A DNA stretch of 59,815 nt, taken from contig JAAFIC010000009.1 of NCBI GenBank assembly GCA_013298565.1, positions 1 through 59,815 on the forward strand, written 5' to 3'. Source of the stretch: Alphaproteobacteria bacterium (GTDB lineage: Bacteria; Pseudomonadota; Alphaproteobacteria; Elsterales; Elsteraceae). How positions within the stretch are numbered: position 1 is the first letter of the stretch; each line of letters starts with the position of its first letter. The notes below the pieces were generated by a model. The model was not told the origin of the DNA. It saw nothing but the letters and a program-made list of their open reading frames with translations, and searched no databases. The position numbers and the translations under genes are program-made. Positions 26,514-35,528 of this stretch are shown here, piece after piece.

Positions 26514-28655
26514 ATGACCACTCAAACGGCCCCCTCCCGCTTTGGGATTAAAGCCCGTCTCTATGGAACTTTTGCGCTTATTGCCTGCCTTACGGCGCTG
26601 AATGGTGGCGCATCCTTTCTATCTCTGACCGATACGGTGCGCGGGATCGGCGATCTTGGCGGTACGGTTTTGCCGGCAGTCGTGACCTCTCTTGAACTGG
26701 CACAGGTAACAGCCACCTTGCGGGCGGAAGCGCCGGGACTCGCCCGCGTTGAAACAGCGGACGAGCTGAAGGCGATTAACCAAGCGGTAAGCAGTTTAGT
26801 CGTGAGCCAAAAGGAAAAACTCCAACGGCTGAAGGCAACTATACAAAACGTAGACGCCGCTGATAAAATAACAACCTTAAGTGCTGATAATGAAATTCTG
26901 ATAAAACAATTAGCAGATTTAGGTGCACAACAGATTTTTGTGCAAGAGAGACTCGATAAAATAACTCTCGATACAATGTTCGATTTTGAAGATTTCAACG
27001 ATTATATTCGCCCGCTGATCGAAACCACGGAAATTGATCTGAAGCGCACTGTGCGCGGCCTTAACGAGGGCGGACCGAAAACCAGCGAGTTGGCGCAGAA
27101 GCTCTACACCACCGACCTGCCAACCCTGCGGGCTTTGCTCGATATTCAATCGAACACCAACCTTGCCATTGGTATGATCACGTCTGGGGCGAGCGTGCCT
27201 TTCGGCAGCAGCTACGATAATTTGCAACAGCGCTACAATTGGGCAGAGCTTCGCCTGAATAGCGCGGTCGAATCCTACCCAGATCTCACGGATCGGGCGA
27301 AACTAACCGCGCTGACCGGCGCTATTTTAAGGCGCGCGCAAGGGGTGGAGGGAGTATTCGAGACGCGCATTCGCCAAGAAAAATTGGCCGAGCAACTGAC
27401 GCAAGCCGAGGCCAATTTAGTCGCAGGCTCAGAAGCGCTGAGCCAGATCGTTGCAGATTTGGTGGCGGCGCAGCAGGCAACGGCGGGCAGTACCGCGACC
27501 CAAACGAAAGCACAGGCAAGCTTGTCGATCAGTCTGCAACTCGGGCTGAGTGCGGTGATGATCGTGTCGATTTTCTTGCTGGGGTGGCTCTATGTGGGCC
27601 GTTCGATCATGCGGCGCTTGCAGCAGTTGGCCAATGCAATGCGGCAGATTGCGGGTGGCCAACTTGACACAGAGATCAACACGCGCGGCGGGGACGAAGT
27701 GACGGCGATGTCGCAGGCCCTGCTGGTGTTCCGCGATACCGCGCGCGCCGTGACGGAAACCAATGCGCGGATCGACGTGGAGCGCACTCAGGCCAGCCAG
27801 CAACGGCGCGCCGCCATGCTGTCGATGGCGACGATGTTCGAGGCCGATGTGCAGCAGGTTGCCACGCGCGTTTCGGGCGCGGTGGAGAAGGTTTATGGCA
27901 GCGTCCGCGCTATGAGCGATTTGACCGAGCAGAACCGCACGAAGGTCGATAAAGCCGTGGAAGCGGCGCAGCAGGCCAATCAAAGCGTTGGGCAAGCGGC
28001 AGCAGCGGCAGGGCAACTGTCGCAATCCATCGCCGAAATCGCCCAACGGGTAAGTGAGTCAGCGCACATGTCGGGTACCGCTGTGCAAACCGTGATGGAA
28101 ACGCGCACGACGGTCGAGGGCCTGTCGGTAGCAGCGCAGAAGATTGGCACTGTCGTCGATCTTATTCATCAGGTCGCGGCACAAACCAATCTGCTGGCGC
28201 TGAATGCCACCATCGAGGCGGCGCGGGCGGGGGATGCGGGTAAGGGATTTGCCGTGGTCGCGGGCGAGGTTAAATCGCTCGCCACGCAAACCGCAAAAGC
28301 CACCGACGAGATTGCGGCGCAGATTGCTCAAGTGCAGGCGATTGCCAAAACCGTCTCCAACTCCATCCAGACGGTTCAGTCCGCCATCGTTGGGATTGAA
28401 GGGATCGCTAATACGATTGCGGCGGCGGTGGACGAGCAAGATGCTTCTACCCGCGAAATCGCACGCGGGCTGCACATCGCCGCCGAAAGCAGCACGGAAG
28501 CCGCCACCATTTTGGGCGATGTCACTCAAGCCGCTGCCACCGTTGGTCAATCCGCTCACGACAGCCTTTCGGCGGCGCAAGTGCTGCGCGACGATACCGG
28601 CCATTTGTCGGACGAGGTGGATCGTTTCGTTTCTAAAGTCCGAACCGCTGTGTAA
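26514..28655 (+). CDS. Methyl-accepting chemotaxis protein
   Basis: 713-residue chemoreceptor. TM1 is at about residues 17–36, then a long helical periplasmic domain to about 335 (four-helix-bundle-like, TorS/HBM style by length), then TM2 ([20 protein letters not shown]). A HAMP domain contains [16 protein letters not shown]. The signalling hairpin tip reads [20 protein letters not shown] with the CheA/CheW-contacting Glu and Arg. Its leader has two small hairpins (26447–26468 and 26488–26500), the second just before the Shine–Dalgarno GGGGGAGAG. Ligand unknown. Confidence 0.94.
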   Translation: MTTQTAPSRFGIKARLYGTFALIACLTALNGGASFLSLTDTVRGIGDLGGTVLPAVVTSLELAQVTATLRAEAPGLARVETADELKAINQAVSSLVVSQKEKLQRLKATIQNVDAADKITTLSADNEILIKQLADLGAQQIFVQERLDKITLDTMFDFEDFNDYIRPLIETTEIDLKRTVRGLNEGGPKTSELAQKLYTTDLPTLRALLDIQSNTNLAIGMITSGASVPFGSSYDNLQQRYNWAELRLNSAVESYPDLTDRAKLTALTGAILRRAQGVEGVFETRIRQEKLAEQLTQAEANLVAGSEALSQIVADLVAAQQATAGSTATQTKAQASLSISLQLGLSAVMIVSIFLLGWLYVGRSIMRRLQQLANAMRQIAGGQLDTEINTRGGDEVTAMSQALLVFRDTARAVTETNARIDVERTQASQQRRAAMLSMATMFEADVQQVATRVSGAVEKVYGSVRAMSDLTEQNRTKVDKAVEAAQQANQSVGQAAAAAGQLSQSIAEIAQRVSESAHMSGTAVQTVMETRTTVEGLSVAAQKIGTVVDLIHQVAAQTNLLALNATIEAARAGDAGKGFAVVAGEVKSLATQTAKATDEIAAQIAQVQAIAKTVSNSIQTVQSAIVGIEGIANTIAAAVDEQDASTREIARGLHIAAESSTEAATILGDVTQAAATVGQSAHDSLSAAQVLRDDTGHLSDEVDRFVSKVRTAV

Positions 28656-28709
28656 GACTGAAAAGGCGCTTAAAAAGCGCAGTTTCAAAAAGTCTTGAGG
28701 GGGGTAGCG

Positions 28710-29543
28710 ATGGTGCGCGGCACGCTGCAAGCGTTTCGTTCAGATGTGCGGACGCAAAGCTTAACAAATGACCGGCAGCAAGAGATTCTTAAACTGGCGC
28801 GGGCCAATGGGCGCGTAACTGTGGAAGATTTGGCGGCCCGGTTCGAGGTTACGCCGCAAACCATTCGCAAGGACTTGAACGATCTTTGCGAGCGGCGATT
28901 GCTCTCGCGCGTGCATGGGGGCGCCATCATTTCTTCAGGGGTGAGCAATCTCGCCTACCAGGCCCGGCGGTTCGTAGCCCAGACGGAGAAAGAGGCGATT
29001 GGAATCGCTGCCGCACGCCACATCCCCAACCGCGCCTCGCTATTCATCAACATCGGCACGACCACCGAAGAGGTCGCTAAAGCCTTAAGCCAGCACGAAG
29101 ATTTATTGGTCATCACCAATAATCTCAATGTCGCAACCTTGCTCTACCCCAACCCGCATATCGACGTGATCGTTGCGGGCGGCCCGGTGCGGCGGGTTGA
29201 TGGTGCCGTAGTGGGGGAGGCAACGGTGCAGTTCATCAATCAGTTCAAGGTGGATTATGCCGTTATCGGCGCGTCGGCGATTGATGAGGAAGGCGCGCTG
29301 CTGGATTTCGATTACCGCGAGGTGCGCGTATCCCGCGCCATTATCGAAAACGCCCGCCATGTAATCTTGGTGGCGGATAAAATGAAGTTCGCGCGAACCG
29401 CCCCAGTTCGGATTGGTCATGTTTCAGAAATCGACTTATTTGTGACGGATCGGTTGCCGGATGGGAAAATCACAGAAATATGCCGGGAAAACTCAGTAGA
29501 GGTACTGGAAGTAGGCAGCGTTGAAGAAGAACCCGTCGCTTAG
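28710..29543 (+). CDS. glpR: DeoR-family glycerol-3-phosphate regulon repressor GlpR
   Basis: 277 residues from ATG 28710, just after the Shine–Dalgarno GAGGGGGG; a TTG at 28695 is in frame but weaker. An N-terminal DeoR winged helix (QQEILKLARANGRVTVEDLA, then FEVTPQTIRKDLN) is followed by the sugar-phosphate-sensing domain (INIGTTTEEVAKAL, VIGASAIDEEGALLDFD). Position immediately upstream of glpD and the glpSTPQUV transporter supports the GlpR assignment; in Rhizobium the same order is known. Glycerol-3-phosphate is the expected inducer. Confidence 0.92.
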   Translation: MVRGTLQAFRSDVRTQSLTNDRQQEILKLARANGRVTVEDLAARFEVTPQTIRKDLNDLCERRLLSRVHGGAIISSGVSNLAYQARRFVAQTEKEAIGIAAARHIPNRASLFINIGTTTEEVAKALSQHEDLLVITNNLNVATLLYPNPHIDVIVAGGPVRRVDGAVVGEATVQFINQFKVDYAVIGASAIDEEGALLDFDYREVRVSRAIIENARHVILVADKMKFARTAPVRIGHVSEIDLFVTDRLPDGKITEICRENSVEVLEVGSVEEEPVA

Positions 29544-29667
29544 TATTTTAATTAAAATATCGCATTGCAGCAGAGCGAATCCCTCTTGAGTTCGGATTAA
29601 GGCGCGAATACGATCAAACGAAATAAGGAAGCGCGCGGGTGAATAGCCTGAGTTTGGGAGAAAACGG

Positions 29668-31191
29668 ATGGGGCAGGTCTATGACCTTGCAATCATCGGC
29701 GGTGGGATTAACGGATGCGGCATTGCGCGCGACGCAATTGGTCGAGGTCTAAAAACCTATCTGTGCGAGCAAAATGATTTAGCCAGCGGCACGTCTTCGT
29801 GGTCAACGAAGCTGATTCACGGCGGCTTGCGCTATCTGGAGCATTACGAGTTTCGGTTAGTGCGCGAAGCGCTGATCGAACGGGAAATTTTGTGGGCGCT
29901 GGCCCCGCATATTATCTGGCCACTGCGCTTTGTGCTGCCGCATCACAAGGGGTTGCGCCCGCAATGGCTGCTGCGCCTTGGGCTGTTTCTCTATGATAAT
30001 CTTGGTGGGCGGAAACTGTTGCCCGGCACACGCACGCTCGATTTGCGCCGCGATGCCGCAGGCTCCCCGCTCAAGCCAGGGTTCGCGCGGGCTTTTGAGT
30101 ATTCCGACTGCTGGGTGCAGGATTCGCGCCTTGTGGTGCTAAACGCGATGGATGCAAAAGCGCGGGGGGCCACGGTCGAAACCGGCACACGCTTTGTTTC
30201 GGCTGAACGCCGGGCTGACCGTTGGGTGCTGGAGCTGGAAACGGCGGCAGGCGCGCGGCGGCAGATAACCGCAAAAGCCCTCGTGAATGCGGCAGGGCCG
30301 TGGGTTGCCGATGTGCTTACTCAGCGCATTCGCACCAACACCAATGCGAAGGTTCGTTTGGTGCAAGGCTCGCACATTGTCGTGCGCAAGCTCTTCGATC
30401 ACGACCGTTGCTATATTTTCCAGAACGGCGACGGGCGCATTATCTTCGCCATTCCCTACGAGCAGGATTTTACCCTCATCGGCACCACCGATCAGGATTA
30501 TGCGGGCGACCCGGCCCTGGTGGCGGCAACGCCGCAGGAGATCGCTTATCTCTGTTCGGCAGCGTCCGAGTATTTCGCCCGGCCCATCACCGAAACGGAT
30601 GTGGTCTGGACCTATTCCGGCGTGCGCCCGCTGTATGACGACGGTGCCTCCAAAGCCCAGGAAGCGACGCGCGATTATGTGCTGACCCTCGATGCGCCCG
30701 GCACTGCCGCGCCCTTGCTCTCCGTCTTTGGCGGCAAGATCACCACCTATCGGCGCTTGGCGGAAGCGGTTCTGGATAAGCTCGGCCCGCACCTGTCGTC
30801 CGCGACGCAAAAACCGAAGGGCTGGACAGCGCACGAGCCGCTGCCGGGGGGCGATTTTCCGCCAACGGGGTTCGATGAATTATTGCGTGGTCTTCAGCAG
30901 CGCTACCCCTTTCTTAAGGCCGCGCACGCTTGGCGGCTTGCCCGCACCTATGGCACGCGCGCCGATCTGTTATTGGGCGGGGCGAAGAGCCTGGCTGATC
31001 TCGGTCAGAGTTTCGGGGCCGATCTAACGGAACGCGAGGTTCTTTATTTAATGCGGGAAGAATGGGCGCTTACCGCAGATGATATTCTCTGGCGGCGCAG
31101 TAAACTCGGGCTGAAGGTTGCCCCCACCGACGTGGCGGCGCTGATGCGCTTCATGGGGGCGGTGGGTGCCGCGCAGGATGGTGCGGCATGA
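29668..31191 (+). CDS. glpD: Glycerol-3-phosphate dehydrogenase (FAD, quinone-linked)
   Basis: Oxidises glycerol-3-phosphate to dihydroxyacetone phosphate at the inner membrane and passes electrons to quinone. 507 residues. The FAD loop AIIGGGINGCGIARDA is at residues 8–23, followed by the signature SSWSTKLIHGGLRYLEHYEF. Further landmarks are GTTDQDY, SGVRPLYDD and GGKITTYRRLAE. It overlaps glpS by four bases, so enzyme and transporter are co-expressed. The 124-bp spacer after glpR is the likely promoter/operator region, but no clear operator could be named. Confidence 0.96.
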   Translation: MGQVYDLAIIGGGINGCGIARDAIGRGLKTYLCEQNDLASGTSSWSTKLIHGGLRYLEHYEFRLVREALIEREILWALAPHIIWPLRFVLPHHKGLRPQWLLRLGLFLYDNLGGRKLLPGTRTLDLRRDAAGSPLKPGFARAFEYSDCWVQDSRLVVLNAMDAKARGATVETGTRFVSAERRADRWVLELETAAGARRQITAKALVNAAGPWVADVLTQRIRTNTNAKVRLVQGSHIVVRKLFDHDRCYIFQNGDGRIIFAIPYEQDFTLIGTTDQDYAGDPALVAATPQEIAYLCSAASEYFARPITETDVVWTYSGVRPLYDDGASKAQEATRDYVLTLDAPGTAAPLLSVFGGKITTYRRLAEAVLDKLGPHLSSATQKPKGWTAHEPLPGGDFPPTGFDELLRGLQQRYPFLKAAHAWRLARTYGTRADLLLGGAKSLADLGQSFGADLTEREVLYLMREEWALTADDILWRRSKLGLKVAPTDVAALMRFMGAVGAAQDGAA

Positions 31192-32270
31192 GCCTGAGCT
31201 TGAAGAATATCTCCAAGCGCGTGATGGGGGAGGATCACCTGCAAGATGTGACGCTCACGCTAACGCGCGGCACGGTTAATGTGCTGTTGGGGCCAACGCT
31301 CGCGGGTAAAACCAGCCTGATGCGGCTGATGGCGGGGTTGGATAAATCCACCGCTGGCACGATGAGTTTCGACGGGCACGATATAACCGGCCTGCCCGTT
31401 CGGAAACGCTCCGTGGCGATGGTCTATCAGCAGTTCATCAACTACCCAACACTGTCGGTGTTTGAGAATATCGTATCGCCGCTGCGCGTGGCGGGACTGA
31501 GTAAAGCCGAGATCGAGACGCGCGGGCAGGAAGCGGCGGCGCTACTGCGGCTCACGCCTTACTTGCAGCGCACGCCCTTACAGCTTTCCGGCGGCCAACA
31601 GCAGCGCACGGCTATTGCCCGCGCGCTGGTGAAAGGGGCCGATTTGGTGCTGATGGACGAGCCACTGGCTAACCTCGACTACAAACTGCGCGAGGAGCTG
31701 CGGGAAGAACTGCCGCGTATCTTCGGCGCGACGGGGAGCATCTTCGTCTATGCCACCACCGAGCCTACCGAAGCGTTGTTGCTCGGCGGGCACACGGCGA
31801 CGCTGTGGGAAGGGCGGGTAACGCAGTTCGGGCGCACGGCAGATATTTACCGCGTGCCGCAAGATTTGATTACGGCGAAAGTTCTGTCCGATCCGCCGCT
31901 GAACACGGTTTCCGTCTGGAAAAGCGGTAATACTTACCGCCTGCCCGATGGCACCCAGTTTGAAACCGGGCGATTCGCTGTTCCCGATGGGGCCTATATC
32001 TTTGGCTTCCGCGCCCACCATGCGGCGCTAACGGAAAGCGGCCTTGGCCACCTTAACCTCTCCGGGCATGTGGCCGTTTCAGAAATAACCGGCTCTGAAA
32101 GCTATATCCACGTCGATGCGGCAACAGACCGTTGGGTTGCCCTGGCGCGCGGTGTTGTTAAGGTCGATCCTGGTGCGCCTATTCGCCTGTCGCTGGACCC
32201 CAAGCGACTGTATCTCTTCTCCCCCGCCGGTGTGCTCGTTGAAGCCGCCGACGCGGCCCTTGCAGCGTGA
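31188..32270 (+). CDS. glpS: Glycerol ABC importer ATPase GlpS
   Basis: 360-residue ATPase, one of two in the GlpSTPQV glycerol importer. The Walker A is atypical but valid (GPTLAGKTS). The Q-loop is in VYQQFINYPTLSV, the signature LSGGQQQRTAIARAL is canonical and the Walker B is LVLMDEPLANLDY. The switch His position reads ATTEPTEAL instead of the usual TH-D pattern, so one catalytic site may be weak. A C-terminal TOBE-like regulatory domain spans about 240–350. It is followed by glpT after 7 bases. Confidence 0.92.
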   Translation: MSLSLKNISKRVMGEDHLQDVTLTLTRGTVNVLLGPTLAGKTSLMRLMAGLDKSTAGTMSFDGHDITGLPVRKRSVAMVYQQFINYPTLSVFENIVSPLRVAGLSKAEIETRGQEAAALLRLTPYLQRTPLQLSGGQQQRTAIARALVKGADLVLMDEPLANLDYKLREELREELPRIFGATGSIFVYATTEPTEALLLGGHTATLWEGRVTQFGRTADIYRVPQDLITAKVLSDPPLNTVSVWKSGNTYRLPDGTQFETGRFAVPDGAYIFGFRAHHAALTESGLGHLNLSGHVAVSEITGSESYIHVDAATDRWVALARGVVKVDPGAPIRLSLDPKRLYLFSPAGVLVEAADAALAA

Positions 32271-32277
32271 GGCGATC

Positions 32278-33387
32278 ATGGCACGCATAGACCTGCAAGA
32301 CCTTGCCCATTCCTACCATCCCAACCCGGCTTCGGACGCGGATTACGCACTGAAACCGATGACGCGGACGTGGGATGACGGCGGCGCGTATGCCCTTCTC
32401 GGCCCGTCCGGCTGCGGCAAGACGACATTGCTCAACATCATCTCCGGGCTGATTATCCCGTCGCGCGGCAAAATTCTGTTCGATGGGGCGGATATTTCTA
32501 CCCTGCCGACCGAAAAGCGCAACATTGCCCAGGTGTTCCAGTTCCCGGTTATCTACGACACGATGAGCGTTTACGATAATCTGGCTTTCCCGCTGCGAAA
32601 CCGCCGTGTGCCAGAAAAAGAGGTGGACGCGCGGGTGCGCGAGATTGCCGGAATGCTCGATTTGGGCCGCGACCTGTCGCGCCCGGCAACGGGGCTTACG
32701 GCAGACGCGAAACAGAAAATCTCGCTCGGGCGTGGTCTTGTTCGCTCGGACGTATCGGCGATTTTGTTCGATGAACCGCTGACCGTGATCGACCCGCACC
32801 TGAAGTGGGAATTGCGCTCCAAGATTAAGGAGTTGCATCGACGCCTGCCGCTCACGCTGATTTACGTCACCCACGATCAGACCGAAGCGCTGACCATCGC
32901 CGATCAAGTGGTGGTGATGTACGACGGCGGGGTGATGCAAAGCGGTTCGCCGGAAGATTTGTTCGAGCGGCCCGATCATACCTTCGTTGGTAAATTCATC
33001 GGCTCGCCAGGGATGAATATTCTGCCCTGCCGCCTGGACGGCACGACTGCCACCGTCGGCGATCAGGCAATTGCCGTGCCCAACGTGGGCAGGCCCACGG
33101 GCAACGGCCCGCTGGAACTCGGTATTCGCCCAGAATACGTTACCCTTGCGCCCGTTGGCATTGGTTTGCCCGTGCAAATCAAGCGCATTGACGATCTCGG
33201 GCGCTCCCGCATCGCGCGGGTGGAACTCTCTGGGCAAGCCCTGATTGCCACCGTGCCGGAAGGCGCGTCGATCACTGGGACCGAGGCCAGTGTGCTGCTC
33301 GATCCGCGCGCGCTGCACCTTTATGAAGGCGGCTTCCGCCGCGCCCCGACTCAAGAGGTGCGTCCCCAAGAGGTGCATCATGGATAA
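32278..33387 (+). CDS. glpT: Glycerol ABC importer ATPase GlpT
   Basis: 369 residues from ATG 32278; an in-frame start at 32116 is inside glpS. The Walker A GPSGCGKTTLL, Walker B ILFDEPLTVIDPH and switch THDQTEAL are canonical. The ABC signature is degenerate, reading TADAKQKISLGRG in place of LSGGQ. GlpS has the reverse pattern (good signature, odd switch), so the two subunits probably form one strong and one weak composite ATP site. A C-terminal TOBE domain is present. It overlaps glpP by 8 bases. This gene is unrelated to the E. coli GlpT antiporter. Confidence 0.92.
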   Translation: MARIDLQDLAHSYHPNPASDADYALKPMTRTWDDGGAYALLGPSGCGKTTLLNIISGLIIPSRGKILFDGADISTLPTEKRNIAQVFQFPVIYDTMSVYDNLAFPLRNRRVPEKEVDARVREIAGMLDLGRDLSRPATGLTADAKQKISLGRGLVRSDVSAILFDEPLTVIDPHLKWELRSKIKELHRRLPLTLIYVTHDQTEALTIADQVVVMYDGGVMQSGSPEDLFERPDHTFVGKFIGSPGMNILPCRLDGTTATVGDQAIAVPNVGRPTGNGPLELGIRPEYVTLAPVGIGLPVQIKRIDDLGRSRIARVELSGQALIATVPEGASITGTEASVLLDPRALHLYEGGFRRAPTQEVRPQEVHHG

Positions 33388-34270
33388 AACCGAAAACAAC
33401 AAAGCCTGGTGGCTGGTTCTGCCCGTTTTCCTGGTCGTCGCCTTCAGCGCTATTTTGCCGCTGATGACGGTGGTGAATTATTCGATGCAAGACACGTTCG
33501 GGAATAATCAATTCTTCTGGAACGGTGTCGGCTGGTTCATCGAACTTCTCGACCCCAGCACGGACCTTGGCGGGCGCTTCTTCGATGCCCTCTGGCGGAA
33601 CCTCATGTTCTCCGGGATTATTCTTGCAATCGAAGTGCCGCTGGGGATTGCCGTGGCGCTGGCCATGCCGCGCCAGGGCTGGACGGTGGCGGCGTGCCTG
33701 ATTGTTATGGCGCTTCCCCTGCTCGTGCCGTGGAACGTGGTGGGGACGATTTGGCAGGTTTTCGCCAGATCAGACATCGGCTTGTTCGGGGCGGTCGTGA
33801 ACGGTCTTGGCATTCCCTTCAACTATTCCCAGAACGCGCTGTCGGCCTGGGTGACGATTGTGCTGATGGACGTATGGCACTGGACCTCGCTGGTCGCCTT
33901 GCTGTCCTACGCCGGGTTAAAATCAATCCCCGACGCCTATTATCAGGCCGCGCGCATTGATGGTGCCTCGGGCTGGGCCGTGTTCCGCAAGATTCAACTG
34001 CCCAAAATGCGCCGCGTGTTGCTCATCGCCGTCTTGCTGCGCTTCATGGATAGTTTCATGATCTACACTGAACCGTTCGTGGTCACGGGGGGCGGCCCTG
34101 GTAACTCAACGACTTTCCTCTCTATAGATCTGGTGAAGCTGGCGCTGGGGCAGTTCGACCTTGGCAAAGCTGCCGCCGTTTCGATTGTCTATAACCTCAT
34201 CATTCTGGCGGTCTGCTGGGTCTTCTATACTGTGATAACCCAGATGGATGCCAAAGGGCGGAGGAGTTAA
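33380..34270 (+). CDS. glpP: Glycerol ABC importer permease GlpP
   Basis: 296-residue MalF-like inner-membrane permease with six predicted helices. The cytoplasmic EAA loop reads YYQAARIDGASGWAVFRKIQLP (in part). The start is ATG 33380, overlapping the end of glpT; the frame is open further upstream but antisense-like. It pairs with GlpQ to form the translocation path. The next gene begins three bases after the stop. Confidence 0.93.
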   Translation: MDKTENNKAWWLVLPVFLVVAFSAILPLMTVVNYSMQDTFGNNQFFWNGVGWFIELLDPSTDLGGRFFDALWRNLMFSGIILAIEVPLGIAVALAMPRQGWTVAACLIVMALPLLVPWNVVGTIWQVFARSDIGLFGAVVNGLGIPFNYSQNALSAWVTIVLMDVWHWTSLVALLSYAGLKSIPDAYYQAARIDGASGWAVFRKIQLPKMRRVLLIAVLLRFMDSFMIYTEPFVVTGGGPGNSTTFLSIDLVKLALGQFDLGKAAAVSIVYNLIILAVCWVFYTVITQMDAKGRRS

Positions 34271-34273
34271 ACC

Positions 34274-35071
34274 ATGCTCACGCGCCGCTTCGTTATGGGG
34301 TTCTACCTCGTTTTTCTGATGTTGCCGATCTATTGGCTCATCAACATGAGTTTGAAGACGAATGCCGAAATTATCAGTGGCTACACCCTCTGGCCTCATA
34401 CGCTGACCTTCGCCAATTACATCAAGATTTTTACCGACTCGTCTTGGTATTCGGGCTACCTGAACTCGTTGCAATATGTAGCGATCAATACAGTGCTATC
34501 CATCTCGCTGGCCCTGCCCGCCGCCTACGCTTTCTCGCGGTATCGGTTTTTGGGCGATAAGCATTTGTTTTTTTGGCTGCTCTCGAACCGTATGGCCCCG
34601 CCGGCTGTGTTTGCGCTGCCGTTCTTCAATCTCTATTCGGCGATTGGGCTGTTCGATACGCCGTTGGCGGTGGCCCTCGCGCATTGCCTATTCAATATCC
34701 CGCTTGCCGTGTGGATTTTGGAGGGCTTCATGTCGGGCGTGCCGAAGGAGATTGATGAAACCGCCTATATCGACGGCTATTCCTTCCCGCGCTTTTTTAC
34801 GAAGATCTTCATGCCGATGATTGCCTCGGGTATCGGGGTGTCGGCTTTCTTCTGCTTCATGTTTTCGTGGGTGGAACTGCTGCTGGCGCGCACGCTAACC
34901 AGTGTGGATACAAAACCCATCGCCGCGACCATGACGCGCACTATCTCCGCTGCGGGAATGGATTGGGGCCTGCTTGCTGCCGCAGGTGTGCTAACGATGG
35001 TACCAGGGGCAATCGTTATCTGGTTCGTCCGCAATTACATCGCCAAGGGCTTTGCCCTGGGCCGCGTTTAG
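34274..35071 (+). CDS. glpQ: Glycerol ABC importer permease GlpQ
   Basis: 265-residue MalG-like permease with six helices. The EAA loop is represented by KEIDETAYIDGYSFPRFFTK. MAPPAVFALPFFNLYS is typical of the second permease in glycerol and polyol importers. It forms the heterodimer with GlpP. The stop codon overlaps the first base pairs of a two-tier hairpin (35070–35108). Not related to the glycerophosphodiesterase also called GlpQ. Confidence 0.92.
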   Translation: MLTRRFVMGFYLVFLMLPIYWLINMSLKTNAEIISGYTLWPHTLTFANYIKIFTDSSWYSGYLNSLQYVAINTVLSISLALPAAYAFSRYRFLGDKHLFFWLLSNRMAPPAVFALPFFNLYSAIGLFDTPLAVALAHCLFNIPLAVWILEGFMSGVPKEIDETAYIDGYSFPRFFTKIFMPMIASGIGVSAFFCFMFSWVELLLARTLTSVDTKPIAATMTRTISAAGMDWGLLAAAGVLTMVPGAIVIWFVRNYIAKGFALGRV

Positions 35072-35156
35072 AGAAGGTATAAGTTTCGATGAAACTCAAA
35101 CCTTCTCTAAGTCTTGCGTTGTCGTGTTTTTCGGGCGTCAGACGATTCCGTCTGAC
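35070..35156 (+). promoter_or_regulatory. Two intercistronic hairpins between glpQ and glpU
   Basis: Hairpin A (35070–35108) pairs AGAGAAGGT with ACCTTCTCT and has an inner AGTTTC / GAAACT stem. Hairpin B (35137–35156) pairs GTCAGACG with CGTCTGAC around a 4-base loop. Neither is followed by a clean T tract; a short GTTTTT lies between them. They may stop or pause transcription, or protect an mRNA end, so that the permease section and the glpU–glpV section are expressed at different levels. Confidence 0.55.
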
Positions 35157-35182
35157 TGCAAAACACTAGAGGAGCGCCCCCC

Positions 35183-35464
35183 ATGTCGCATTTCGCCTGG
35201 ATGGCCTGGACGTGGCAAACCGCCCTCTTTTTCGGCGGCATTGCCAGCCTGCTGATTACCTTAACCGTTTTGGCCCTGTTACGGCCCGAGATTGAGCGCG
35301 TGGGGGTGTTACGCTTCCCCACCACGCGGGGCGACCGCCTGTTCATCTCGCTGCTTGGCAGTGCCTTTATCCATCTCGCTTGGCTAGGGCTGATTTCGCC
35401 CGACGTCTGGTGGGCCTCGGGAGTTGCCTTCCTGTATGCCGCAGCGGTGTTCCGCTGGGTATAG
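35183..35464 (+). CDS. glpU: DUF2160 membrane protein GlpU
   Basis: 93-residue integral membrane protein with three hydrophobic segments (about residues 13–32, 50–68, 74–90) and a conserved RGDRLFISLLGSAFIHLAWLGL stretch (in part). DUF2160 genes lie between the permease and binding-protein genes in glycerol ABC clusters, where the product is called GlpU. Its role is not established. A good Shine–Dalgarno (AGGAG) precedes the ATG. Confidence 0.87.
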   Translation: MSHFAWMAWTWQTALFFGGIASLLITLTVLALLRPEIERVGVLRFPTTRGDRLFISLLGSAFIHLAWLGLISPDVWWASGVAFLYAAAVFRWV

Positions 35465-35528
35465 GGGCGACTTCGCTTACAAGAAGACCGGATAATCCGG
35501 CGGACTAAAACTCAACAGGAGGAAGCCG

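Noticed and set aside
32179-33402. 407-codon minus-strand frame
   Set aside because: Antisense to glpT, whose Walker motifs are unambiguous. The frame is a high-GC shadow.
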